DNA from: JANWZL01 sp037445185
GTDB taxonomy: Bacteria > Pseudomonadota > Gammaproteobacteria > Burkholderiales > Thiobacillaceae
NCBI GenBank assembly: GCA_037445185.1
Contig: JBBIKZ010000073.1
Location: 1 to 12,407, forward strand
DNA: 12,407 nucleotides
Direction of reading: 5' to 3'
The position numbers were made by a program, and so were the translations under genes. Under the pieces are notes generated by a model that was not told the origin of the DNA, made no database searches, and saw only the letters and a program-made list of their open reading frames with translations. Positions within the stretch are counted from its first letter, which is position 1, and each line of letters begins with the position of its first letter. Positions 1 to 6,604 of this stretch are shown here, one piece after another.

Positions 1-39
1 TTGCCGCTGTCATCATCAGTGGCGATAATGGCGACCACG

Positions 40-44
40 AGGAG
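40..44 (+). promoter_or_regulatory. Ribosome binding site of the phosphomannomutase remnant
   Basis: An AGGAG box lies six bases before the ATG at 51. It supports this start, even though the reading frame is also open upstream to the window edge. Confidence 0.6.
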
Positions 45-50
45 AACGCC

Positions 51-706
51 ATGCCCAACCCGCCCGCAGAGATCTTCAAGGCCTATGACATCCGCGGTGT
101 CGTGGGCCATACGCTGACCCCTGAAATCACCTTGCAGATCGGACAGGCCATCGGCTCCGAGGCCCGGGCGCGCGGCCAGCGCACCATCGCCATCGGCCGC
201 GACGGACGGCTGTCCGGTCCCGCTTTGGCCGCAGCCCTGGCCGAGGGCATCCGCATGAGCGGCAGCGATGTCGTCGACCTGGGTCTGGTGGCCACGCCCA
301 TGTTTACTTCGCCGCCCATCACCTGGGCACGAATTCCGCCGTCATGGTCACCGGCTCGCACAATCCGCCGGAGTACAACGGCCTGAAGATGGTCCTGGCG
401 GGGGAGACCCTGGCCAACGAGGCCATCCAGGGCCTGCGCCGCCGCATCGAGCGCGGCGACCTGGCCTCGGGCCGGGGGGCATACCGCCAGCACGACATCG
501 CCCGCGACTACATCGCGCGCATCGCGGCGGACGTCCGGCTCGCCCGTCCCATGCGTATCGCCGTCGATTGCGGCAACGGGGTGGCCGGCGCCTACGCCCC
601 CGAGCTCTACCGTGCCCTCGGCTGCCAAGTGGAGACGCTCTATTGCGAGGTCGACGGTCGCTTTCCCAACCACCACCCGGACCCCTCCCAGCCCGACAAC
701 CTGCTA
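51..706 (+). pseudogene. Phosphomannomutase/phosphoglucomutase, frameshifted and truncated remnant
   Basis: An intact enzyme of this family (AlgC/ManB type, usually about 450-465 residues) interconverts hexose 1- and 6-phosphates for exopolysaccharide, LPS and nucleotide-sugar synthesis in the cytoplasm. The start ATG at 51 follows an AGGAG box at 40-44, and the N-terminus shows the family opening IFKAYDIRG. Reading is in frame up to about 302. Restoring one T in the TTT run at 303-305 would continue it as MFYFAAHHLGT, so one base appears to be missing. The next frame carries the active-site phosphoserine loop VTGSHNPPEYNG (about 344-379) and CGNGVAGAYAPELY. Similarity ends sharply at PDNLL (692-706); the metal-binding DGDGDR loop and the sugar- and phosphate-binding domains are missing, so only about 217 residues remain. 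The frameshift could be a sequencing error, but the loss of the 3' half could not, so the gene is not functional as read. Confidence 0.85.
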
Positions 707-1005
707 GGCCGTCCAGTGCCTTCGTCGGTCATTCGGGCAGGCTTGAAGGCATCGTCATTGTCACGTCATCATGGCCTGCACGCGCCCTGGCGGCCGTCTT
801 GCGGCATCTTCGCGCCCGTGCGCCTCACCCATGGCGTCCACCATGGGCTCGTTGCCCATGCGCAAATCTGCCCGCCATACGGCTCGTCTTCATCGCGCGC
901 CCTAATGACAAATCTGGGTTGAAGCGAGAAGCGCAGTCGTACGATCAGTACTGCGAGCATCGCAGCTTCGAGAGCGGGACGCGCAGCAGAGAAATTCACC
1001 AGTTC
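707..1005. other. Gene-free segment after the broken phosphomannomutase; unidentified insert or remnant
   Basis: This stretch begins exactly where phosphomannomutase similarity stops and ends at the stop codon of the FIST gene. The open frames through it, on both strands, give Arg/Ser/Pro/His-rich translations that I do not recognise. A short inverted repeat, CCCATGG / CCATGGG, lies at 828-847. The segment is less GC-rich around 895-1000 than its surroundings. It could be the scar of a mobile element or of a deletion that brought foreign DNA next to the gene. I see no complete transposase, no convincing terminal inverted repeat pair and no target duplication. Confidence 0.5.
828..847. repeat. 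Short inverted repeat (7-bp arms, 6-nt loop)
   Basis: CCCATGG at 828-834 is the exact reverse complement of CCATGGG at 841-847, with CGTCCA between them. It lies inside the gene-free segment. No T-run follows on either strand, so it is not an obvious Rho-independent terminator, and its role is unknown. Confidence 0.5.
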
Positions 1006-2124
1006 TCAGGTGAAGACCGCAAGGACGCCTGTGTAGCCGTAGAGCCGGTTGCGCGAGATCTCGCCGTTGGCGGAAAAGCCGACCAGGGGGATGTCGCCTA
1101 GACTGCGGCTGATCATGGCGAGCTCCGCGTTGGCTTCGCCGAACATGCTGGCACCGCGGCCCAGGCAGGAGAAATAGAGCGCCCCGCGCGCCTGCCCGGG
1201 CAGAGCGGCCTTGAGGGCGTCGAGCATGCGCTGCATGTCCTCCACCGCCGAATGGCCGTCGCGTCGGCAGAACATGAGCGGCTGGCCGGCCTCCACGTAG
1301 TCGCCCACGGCGATCAGCTTGCTGTCCGGGTCGACGCCGACGATGTGGCGCACGAGATAGTCGTCGGTATCCGAGTCGCGCGTGGGCAGCCCCACGAACA
1401 GATAGCCACCCAGCCTCTGCAGCTGGGCGTAGAGCACCTCGCCGATGTCCTCGCGCAGCACTTCCAGCGGCGGACGCCCGTCCAGGGCGCGGATGATGTT
1501 GCGCTCCGCCTGGGTGATGCGGTGACGCGGCCCAAGCGGCGACACCCCCTGGGTGAGCCGGGTCGTGACGCTCACCGCTGACGAGAAGAGCACGCCCGAG
1601 AGCCCCCCTTCCACCACCTGGTCGGCCGCCTGCGGGCATTTGCCGCGCGAGCTGGTGAGTCCGCCGACGAGAAAGCCGGTCTCGGTGCGGGCGGCCACGT
1701 GCTCGATCAGCTCGCTGATGAGGGGGTTGCGCGGGTCACCGTGCACCACCCCGAACCAGGCCGAGTCGGGGCCGATGCGAAAGTCCTCGGCGTGCTGCAG
1801 GACGTCGTTGAGATTGCACAGGCTGGGCAGGACACGGAAGGCCCCTTGCGGGATCTCGGCCAGCATGATGGCCAGGGCCGGCTGCTCCAGGAATTCGTGG
1901 CCGGTAGCGACGATGCCCACCCCCACCGTGCCTACCCAGTGCGCGATGCCGGTGCGCCCCCTGCAATAGGCGAGCAGGTCGGCGTAGTGCTCGGCGAACG
2001 CGTCGGTGGCGTAGAGGAAGCCCAGTGTCGTCCCGTCCCGCACCGGGAGCAGGGCGTCGAGGCATACGCGGGCGGCATCCTGCCATCGAGGCTGGATCGA
2101 GTAGGCGTGTTTGAAGGGCTGCAT
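1006..2124 (-). CDS. FIST N- and C-domain sensory protein
   Basis: The 372-residue protein has the layout of a stand-alone FIST protein. The FIST_N-like domain spans about residues 30-215 and includes FLVGGLTSS at 151-159. The FIST_C-like domain spans about 220-355 and ends in ALYFSCLGRG (315-324), a MFGE segment and VGFSANGEI (348-356). FIST domains are known as putative small-ligand sensor modules, often fused to signalling domains or encoded near amino-acid metabolism genes. Here no output domain, signal peptide or membrane helix is present, so it is probably cytosolic and its partner is unknown. The ATG at 2124 lies 57 nt after the stop of the upstream lipoprotein gene on the same strand, so the two may be cotranscribed. 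No clear Shine-Dalgarno box is seen. The family call is firm; the ligand and role are not. Confidence 0.88.
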   Translation of the reverse strand: MQPFKHAYSIQPRWQDAARVCLDALLPVRDGTTLGFLYATDAFAEHYADLLAYCRGRTGIAHWVGTVGVGIVATGHEFLEQPALAIMLAEIPQGAFRVLPSLCNLNDVLQHAEDFRIGPDSAWFGVVHGDPRNPLISELIEHVAARTETGFLVGGLTSSRGKCPQAADQVVEGGLSGVLFSSAVSVTTRLTQGVSPLGPRHRITQAERNIIRALDGRPPLEVLREDIGEVLYAQLQRLGGYLFVGLPTRDSDTDDYLVRHIVGVDPDSKLIAVGDYVEAGQPLMFCRRDGHSAVEDMQRMLDALKAALPGQARGALYFSCLGRGASMFGEANAELAMISRSLGDIPLVGFSANGEISRNRLYGYTGVLAVFT

Positions 2125-2181
2125 GGCGGATCGGCTCGTCTGGCGAGTTGGGACGGATCCCTATGATGACGGAAAATGGTC

Positions 2182-3069
2182 TCAGCCGCTGCCCGTGGCC
2201 GGGACGTGCACCTGCCGAGCCGGCAGGCCCGGTCCGCAGGCCAGGCGTTCGAACTCGCCGGCCCACTCGTCGGCGCGCTCGGCCAGGTGCCGGCGCTGCC
2301 GGTCGGTCAGCGAGCCGGCCAGGGTCAGCAGCAGTTGCTGGGCGCGGGCACGCCGCAGCTCGAACTGCAGGCGCTGGTCCTCGGTCCAGGTCGCCTCGGG
2401 GTGCAGGAGGAGCTGCTGCACCCGCTGCGGGAAGCGTTGCGCGTCGCGGCGCAGGGCCAGGGCACGTGTCACCTCCTCGCGCCAGCGCTGGCGCAGGGCC
2501 AGGCCCTGGGCCTGGTCCCGCGCGAGCTCGCGGCTCCAGGCGGCGATGGCCTGGCGCTGCGCGTCGGTGAGCCGGCCGACCCAGCGCCGCAGGCACTTTT
2601 CCGCATGCTCGGCCAAACGTCGCTCCACCTTGTCGACCGGTGCGTCGACGAAGTCCTTGCGAAAGTCGTCCTCCTTCTCGCGCAGGTTGTCGAGCAGGGC
2701 GCGGATCTGTTCGTCCTGGGCGCGGGCGAGCAGGTCGGCCAGACGTGGGGCGGCCTGACGTGCGAGTTCGTGCCAATGGGACTCCAGTAGCCGGGTGTGC
2801 GCCTGCAGCCGGTCGCGATCGAGCCGACCCGCCTGGACGCCCGCGTTCACCGTGCGCAGCCACGCGGCATAGGCGCTGAGCTCGCTGCCGCAATGCCAGG
2901 TGAGCAGGTCGGCGAGGTGGAGGTCCAGCAGCTTGCGCTGGCTGTCGTCCAAGGGCAGGTACTGGCCGACATAGGTCGGGACCAGCCAGTCGAGTTGGCG
3001 GTAGAAAAGGCCCGGGCTGCAGCCTGCCAGCATCAGCAGCAGCAAGGCGGCGGTGAGGAGACGGGACAT
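2182..3069 (-). CDS. DUF6279-family lipoprotein
   Basis: The protein of 295 residues starts with a typical lipoprotein signal: positive MSR, a hydrophobic stretch at residues 4-13, then the lipobox LAGC with the acylated cysteine at position 17. Ser follows at +2, which favours outer-membrane sorting. The LDWLVPTYVGQYLPLDDSQR segment (26-45) is the hallmark opening of DUF6279 lipoproteins. The rest is a highly charged, almost wholly helical Arg/Leu/Ala/Gln-rich chain facing the periplasm. Four spaced motifs of the form (T/D)(D/E)xQR occur at 41-45, 168-172, 229-233 and 255-259. Two of these sit inside LTxxQ signatures like those of the Spy/CpxP periplasmic chaperones, but any functional link is inference. 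It lies just upstream of the FIST gene on the same strand. No biochemical function is known to me for this family. Confidence 0.8.
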   Translation of the reverse strand: MSRLLTAALLLLMLAGCSPGLFYRQLDWLVPTYVGQYLPLDDSQRKLLDLHLADLLTWHCGSELSAYAAWLRTVNAGVQAGRLDRDRLQAHTRLLESHWHELARQAAPRLADLLARAQDEQIRALLDNLREKEDDFRKDFVDAPVDKVERRLAEHAEKCLRRWVGRLTDAQRQAIAAWSRELARDQAQGLALRQRWREEVTRALALRRDAQRFPQRVQQLLLHPEATWTEDQRLQFELRRARAQQLLLTLAGSLTDRQRRHLAERADEWAGEFERLACGPGLPARQVHVPATGSG

Positions 3070-3285
3070 CGCGGGTGGGTCGGGTCGTGGAGGGGGATCA
3101 CGTTTTGAGCGGAGGTCATCGGTGGGGTTCGGGCCGCGCGGATGAGCTCAGGTCGAGATGGCGGGGGAGGCGACACCCGGGCGAGCCGGCGGTGTGCGAG
3201 AGGCACGCGAGCACGACATGTCGGTCCGGAGGCGGTCGAAGGGCCTTGCGCCGCTATTGGCCGTTTCCGATTGGGGCATGCGATG
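3070..3285. other. Intergenic region between the lipoprotein gene and the IclR gene
   Basis: This is 216 bp of GC-rich sequence between two minus-strand genes. It should contain the promoter of the lipoprotein-FIST pair and the end of the IclR transcript. I see no convincing hairpin with a T-run, no strong Shine-Dalgarno box before the ATG at 3069 and no credible small gene. A short plus-strand frame inside it looks like compositional noise. Confidence 0.5.
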
Positions 3286-4107
3286 TCAAACGGTCGGCAC
3301 CGCCACGTCGCTGGCCGGCGCCGCCACGTCGGCGGCCGGTGCTGCGGCCATGTAGCCCAGCTTCGCCGCGATGCGGTCGGCCGCCTCTTGCACCAGCGGG
3401 ATCCAGGCGGTCTGGCGGCGCTCGATGGGGGCCGAGACCGAGAGTCCGGCCACCACGCGACCGCCGGCGTCGCGGATGAGGCAGCCGATGCAGCCTACCC
3501 CCGGCTCCGCCTCCTCGTCGTCGAGGGCGTAGCCGCGCTGGGCAGCGACCAGGGCGGTGTCGGTGAGCGTCTGCACATCGGTCAGAGTGTTGCGCGTGTA
3601 GCGCGGCAGCCCGGTGCGGCGGGCATAGGCGGCGATGCCCGCGGGACCATGCTCGGCCAGCCAGAGCTTGCCCACGGCGGTCACATGCAGCGGGGCACGG
3701 CTGCCGATGACCTGCTCGACGCGGATCGCCCGCGCCGGGGTTGCGCGCTCGACGTAGATCACCTCGTCGCCGGCGCGCAGCGTGAGGTTGACGCTCTCGC
3801 CGATCTCCTCGCACAGCCGGTCCATCACCGGACGCGCCGCCCGGCGCACGTCCAGGCCCACGTGCACCCGGTGGCCGAGCTCGAGGAGTTTGGCACCGAG
3901 CTGCCAGGCGGCCGGCTCCACCCGCTCGACATAGCCGTGCCGGGCGAGCGCCGAGAGGATGCGGTGGGCGGTGGAGGGATGCAGCCCGGTGTCGGCGGCC
4001 AGGTACTTGAGGCTCACCGGCTCGGCATAGCGGGCCATGGCGTCGAGCAGCCGGGCCATGCGGTCGATCACCTGGATGGCGGTCTGGACGGGAGGCGAGG
4101 AGATCAT
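3286..4107 (-). CDS. IclR-family transcriptional regulator
   Basis: The protein has 273 residues when started at the ATG at 4107, close to the usual IclR length of about 250-280. An N-terminal winged helix-turn-helix (about 8-70) contains SLKYLAADTGLHPSTAHRIL, with the recognition helix near 43-54. A GAF-like IclR effector domain follows (about 85-250) with TAVGK (143-147), VGCIGCLI (204-211) and the typical GLSVSAPIERR (221-231). The C-terminus ends in an unusual Ala/Pro-rich tail. A TTG at 4140 would add 11 residues, but they resemble no IclR N-terminus and would run into the palindrome. The gene diverges from the operon at 4213, the classic arrangement for a local regulator. Known IclR-family members such as IclR and AllR respond to glyoxylate, the product of the GlcDEF enzyme encoded downstream, so a related ligand is plausible but unproven. 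Confidence 0.9.
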   Translation of the reverse strand: MISSPPVQTAIQVIDRMARLLDAMARYAEPVSLKYLAADTGLHPSTAHRILSALARHGYVERVEPAAWQLGAKLLELGHRVHVGLDVRRAARPVMDRLCEEIGESVNLTLRAGDEVIYVERATPARAIRVEQVIGSRAPLHVTAVGKLWLAEHGPAGIAAYARRTGLPRYTRNTLTDVQTLTDTALVAAQRGYALDDEEAEPGVGCIGCLIRDAGGRVVAGLSVSAPIERRQTAWIPLVQEAADRIAAKLGYMAAAPAADVAAPASDVAVPTV

Positions 4108-4131
4108 TTCACGATATAAAATGCATTCCGT

Positions 4132-4141
4132 ATTGCGCAAT
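4132..4141. promoter_or_regulatory. Palindrome, candidate IclR operator
   Basis: ATTGCGCAAT is a perfect 10-bp palindrome. It overlaps the best candidate -35 box of the operon and lies 25 bp from the IclR start codon, so one bound regulator could affect both directions. It is short enough to arise by chance. Confidence 0.35.
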
Positions 4142-4201
4142 TCTGATCAAAAAACTAGGGTATAGGCAAGTGCATTTTCCGCACGCCGCGATCTCGCCAC
4201 C

Positions 4202-4206
4202 AGGAG
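4202..4206 (+). promoter_or_regulatory. Ribosome binding site of the ThDP enzyme gene
   Basis: AGGAG lies six bases before the ATG at 4213. It fixes this start over the in-frame ATG three codons later. Confidence 0.6.
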
Positions 4207-4212
4207 ACCACC

Positions 4213-6429
4213 ATGGCCGCCATGCCCGACAAGCTCGCCTCTATCCCCCCCGCCTTCTGCGCGGGCATCCAATACTACGGAGAGGCCTGGCCCGGCTTCG
4301 CAACGCATGCCGCCCGGCCCGCCATCGCCGAGGGCGCGCGCGCAGTGGCCGACCCCCGCGCCCCTGAGGCCGTCTTCCAGACCCTGCTCATGGCCGACGC
4401 CCTGCGCTATGTCACCCTGCAGGTGTGCGGGGCCAAGGGCTCCGGCCACCCCGGCGGCTTCGCCTCCAGCGCAGAGGCCTACGCCGCCCTGGTGATGCTG
4501 GGCCACACCAACATCGTCACCGAGGTCGGCCACCACGCGCCGGGCTTCTACAGCGCCATGTTCCTCGACACCTCGCTCGAGGAGATGGGCATCCGTACCA
4601 TGGCCGACCTGATGGCGCGTTTCCGCGAGCGGCACGGCCTGCTCGGCCACCTCTCCGGAGCCATACCCGGCCTGCTGGCGCCTGCCGGCCCCCTCGGCCA
4701 GGGCCAGCACTTCGCCATGGCCGGGGCCCTGCTGCACCCGGACACGCTCTTTCCGGTCACCATCGGCGACGGCGGCCTGGGCGAGCCCTATGTGTTGAGC
4801 AGCATGATGCACTTCCATACCGCCTATCCGCAGGTGACCAACTTCCTGCCGGTGCTGATCTGGAACGGCTACAGCCAGGAGCACCACGCCATGGTCTCGC
4901 GCCTGAGCAACGAGGAGATGATCGCCTATTGGGCCGCCCATGGTTTCGACGAGGTCGTGCTGGTGGACGCCAAGTCCTTTGACGACAGCGGTCAGTCGAG
5001 CGACTATGTGGACTCCACTCGGTTCTCGCTCGAGCGGCGGCTGGCCTTCATGCAGGCGGTGCTGGAGGGCATGGACTACGCCGCCAAAAACGCCCTGTCC
5101 GGCCGGCTCACCGCCTTCGTCCTCAAGCAGCTCAAGGGCGCCGGCGTGCACACGTTGGGCGCCAAGTCGCACAACCTCTATCCTGCCGACACCCTGGATG
5201 CCGCCCACATCCGCGAGGGTTTGCAGCGCCGGGCGCTCGCCCCTGAGGCCTGGGCCATCGTGCGCGAGAATTTCTCCCGCGCCGGCGGCGGCCCGGCGGT
5301 GAAGACGGCGGTGACCGAGCGGGTCCTGGAGATCGCCCCCTTGGGCGCCTTCCCGGTCCGGGAATACGCCAAGGGCGAGAAGGTGGTGCCCTCCACCGCC
5401 ATGGGCGAGCTGGTGGCCTGGGTCGGTCGCCAGGATGCGCGCTTCGTCGTGACCAATGCCGACGGCAACGAGGCGAGCGGCATGAAGAACGTCAACGACG
5501 CGCTCAAGATCCGCCACCCCACCGCCGACCCGCTCTACAACCAGTCGCCCGCCGGCCAGGTCTACGAGCCCCTCAGCGAGGACGCCTGTGCCGGGCTGGC
5601 CGCGGGCCTGGCCCTGTTTGGGGCGCGCGCGCTATGGCTGTCGTACGAGTCCTTCGCCATCAACGGCTGGCCCATCGTGCAGACGGTGACCCAGGCCATG
5701 GCGGAATTGCGGCGCAAGACGCCGTCCATCGTCTGCATGTTCACCGCCGGGGCGCTGGAGCAGGGACGCAACGGCTGGACCCACCAGCGCCCGGAGATCG
5801 AGAACTACATCGCCGCGCAGATGCGCAACGGCAACGTCTATCTGCTCTTCCCCTGCGACGCTAACGCCATCCAGGCCGCCTACGAGTACGCCACCCAGAG
5901 TTACAACAAGGGCATGGCAATCATCGCCTCCAAGTCGGCGCTGCCGGTGTATCTGAGCATGAATGAAGCGCGCGCTGCGGTGGAGAAGGGTGCGGCCATC
6001 CTGTACGAATCCCAGGCGGGCGATCGGGGTACCGCGGTCTTCGCCGTGGCCGGAGACATGATCCTGCTGCCGGTGTTCGCCGCCCGCGACCGGCTCGAGG
6101 CCGAGGGCTGGCGGGTGCGCATCGTCAGCGTGGTCAACCCGCGCCGGCTCTACCGCCCGGGCGATGTGGCCTGGGAGACGGTGGCCGAGCCGGACAACGC
6201 CTTCATGGACGACGACCACTTCAACGCCCTGTTCGACGGGGACGTGCTGCTGGCGGTGAGCGGCGGCCCCTCTGCATCCCTGGAGCCGGTGCTACTGCGC
6301 AGCCGCGCGCAGCGGCGCGACACCTTCGCCTGGAAGCGCGGCGAGACCACCGCCTCGCCGCAGGAGATCATGGACTACAACGGGCTCACGGCCGAGGCGA
6401 TGGCGGCGCGGGTGAGGGGGGTGGGTTGA
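4213..6429 (+). CDS. Phosphoketolase/transketolase-like thiamine-diphosphate enzyme
   Basis: The protein has 738 residues, between transketolase (about 660) and phosphoketolase (about 800). It mixes features of both. The N-terminal ThDP domain has GSGHPGG (76-82) and GPLGQG (159-164), which are transketolase-like. The cofactor motif GDG (185-187) with the metal-binding NGY (N218) has phosphoketolase-like spacing, followed by SRLSNEEM. The middle domain has PLSEDACAG with the likely catalytic Glu456, YESF (478-481), NGWTHQ (520-525, His524) and CDAN (548-551), matching the phosphoketolase pattern SEH / YESF / NGFSHQ / DAN. The C-terminal domain (about 605-695) is also phosphoketolase-like (AVAGD, FNALFDGDV). 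Family knowledge predicts two-carbon ketol transfer or cleavage using ThDP and a divalent metal. The real donor and acceptor are unknown, and neither ordinary transketolase nor classical phosphoketolase activity should be assumed. It is the first gene of the operon and is cytoplasmic. Confidence 0.85.
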   Translation: MAAMPDKLASIPPAFCAGIQYYGEAWPGFATHAARPAIAEGARAVADPRAPEAVFQTLLMADALRYVTLQVCGAKGSGHPGGFASSAEAYAALVMLGHTNIVTEVGHHAPGFYSAMFLDTSLEEMGIRTMADLMARFRERHGLLGHLSGAIPGLLAPAGPLGQGQHFAMAGALLHPDTLFPVTIGDGGLGEPYVLSSMMHFHTAYPQVTNFLPVLIWNGYSQEHHAMVSRLSNEEMIAYWAAHGFDEVVLVDAKSFDDSGQSSDYVDSTRFSLERRLAFMQAVLEGMDYAAKNALSGRLTAFVLKQLKGAGVHTLGAKSHNLYPADTLDAAHIREGLQRRALAPEAWAIVRENFSRAGGGPAVKTAVTERVLEIAPLGAFPVREYAKGEKVVPSTAMGELVAWVGRQDARFVVTNADGNEASGMKNVNDALKIRHPTADPLYNQSPAGQVYEPLSEDACAGLAAGLALFGARALWLSYESFAINGWPIVQTVTQAMAELRRKTPSIVCMFTAGALEQGRNGWTHQRPEIENYIAAQMRNGNVYLLFPCDANAIQAAYEYATQSYNKGMAIIASKSALPVYLSMNEARAAVEKGAAILYESQAGDRGTAVFAVAGDMILLPVFAARDRLEAEGWRVRIVSVVNPRRLYRPGDVAWETVAEPDNAFMDDDHFNALFDGDVLLAVSGGPSASLEPVLLRSRAQRRDTFAWKRGETTASPQEIMDYNGLTAEAMAARVRGVG

Positions 6430-6474
6430 GGGGGGAGGAGGGGAGGCGGGCGAACCCCCCGGCCCTGCGGGCCA

Positions 6475-6492
6475 CCCCCCTTATCAGGGGGG
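6475..6492. repeat. Hairpin 1 of the intra-operon repeat
   Basis: CCCCCCT and AGGGGGG pair over a TATC loop (7-bp stem). It lies 45 bp after the ThDP enzyme stop codon. Confidence 0.65.
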
Positions 6493-6529
6493 GCTGCCCC
6501 CTGCCCCCGGCCTTGCGGGCCACCCCCAG

Positions 6530-6546
6530 CCCCCTTGATAAGGGGG
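6530..6546. repeat. Hairpin 2 of the intra-operon repeat
   Basis: CCCCCTT and AAGGGGG pair over a GAT loop (7-bp stem). The sequence is almost the reverse complement of hairpin 1, so the two could also pair with each other into one long stem. Confidence 0.65.
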
Positions 6547-6548
6547 TA

Positions 6549-6562
6549 GCGGCTTTAGCCGC
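6549..6562. repeat. Hairpin 3 of the intra-operon repeat
   Basis: GCGGCT and AGCCGC form a 6-bp inverted repeat around TT, directly after hairpin 2. Confidence 0.5.
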
Positions 6563-6592
6563 CCGGGGATTGCAGGGCAGTGCCCACCACCC

Positions 6593-6599
6593 AGGAGGT
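6593..6599 (+). promoter_or_regulatory. Strong ribosome binding site of the kinase gene
   Basis: AGGAGGT is a full match to the anti-Shine-Dalgarno consensus, five bases before the ATG at 6605. It should give efficient independent initiation after the hairpin element. Confidence 0.75.
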
Positions 6600-6604
6600 A
6601 AGAC

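Larger units (their letters stand above)
4108..4212. promoter_or_regulatory. Divergent promoter/operator region between IclR and the operon
   Basis: This 105-bp region is clearly more A+T-rich than its surroundings. It holds a perfect 10-bp palindrome ATTGCGCAAT (4132-4141). A possible plus-strand promoter is TTGCGC (4133-4138), a 17-nt spacer, then TAGGGT (4156-4161). Two direct-repeat-like boxes, TGCATTCCG (4122-4130) and TGCATTTTCCG (4171-4181), flank that promoter. CATTT at 4105-4109 and AAATG at 4119-4123 form a short inverted repeat over the IclR start. IclR-family regulators commonly bind short palindromes in such divergent regions and often repress their own gene. The promoter boxes are weak matches, so the exact start sites are uncertain. 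Confidence 0.5.
6430..6592. repeat. G/C-rich hairpin repeat element inside the operon
   Basis: The gap between the ThDP enzyme and the kinase is packed with structure. A unit of about 24 bp with core GGCC(C/T)TGCGGGCCACCCCC occurs twice, near 6455-6480 and 6504-6528. Each copy is followed by a hairpin: CCCCCCT/AGGGGGG at 6475-6492 and CCCCCTT/AAGGGGG at 6530-6546. The two hairpins are near reverse complements of each other (CTTATCAG versus CTTGATAAG). A third hairpin, GCGGCT/AGCCGC, follows at 6549-6562. This resembles REP- or MITE-like intergenic repeats. As RNA it could protect or process the mRNA or lower downstream expression. No T-run follows any hairpin, so full termination is unlikely. 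Confidence 0.65.

Noticed and set aside
707..1005. Intact insertion sequence or transposase fragment
   Set aside because: No transposase motif, terminal inverted repeats or target duplication could be identified, so only an unidentified remnant is reported.
1736..2893. Minus-strand open frame (385 codons) across the lipoprotein and FIST genes in another frame
   Set aside because: Arg/Pro/Gly-rich low-complexity translation. The competing frames encode a lipobox protein and a FIST protein.
3261..3293. CCGTTT/AAACGG inverted repeat at the IclR stop as a terminator
   Set aside because: The stem is only 6 bp with a 21-nt loop and no T-run, so it is too weak to call.
3158..3355. Small plus-strand frame (65 codons) in the gap after IclR
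   Set aside because: No ribosome binding site, no recognisable similarity, and it overlaps the 3' end of the IclR gene.
3142..4119. Plus-strand open frame (325 codons) opposite the IclR gene
   Set aside because: The opposite strand encodes a complete IclR regulator. This frame shows only compositional sequence.
4108..4140. TTG start for the IclR gene, adding 11 residues
   Set aside because: A rare start codon lying inside the putative operator, with extra residues unlike IclR N-termini. The ATG at 4107 is preferred.
4147..5517. Long minus-strand open frame (456 codons) opposite the ThDP enzyme
   Set aside because: Its translation is Gly/His/Val-rich with no family motifs and mirrors the codon bias of the real gene on the plus strand. 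GC-rich genes often produce such shadows.
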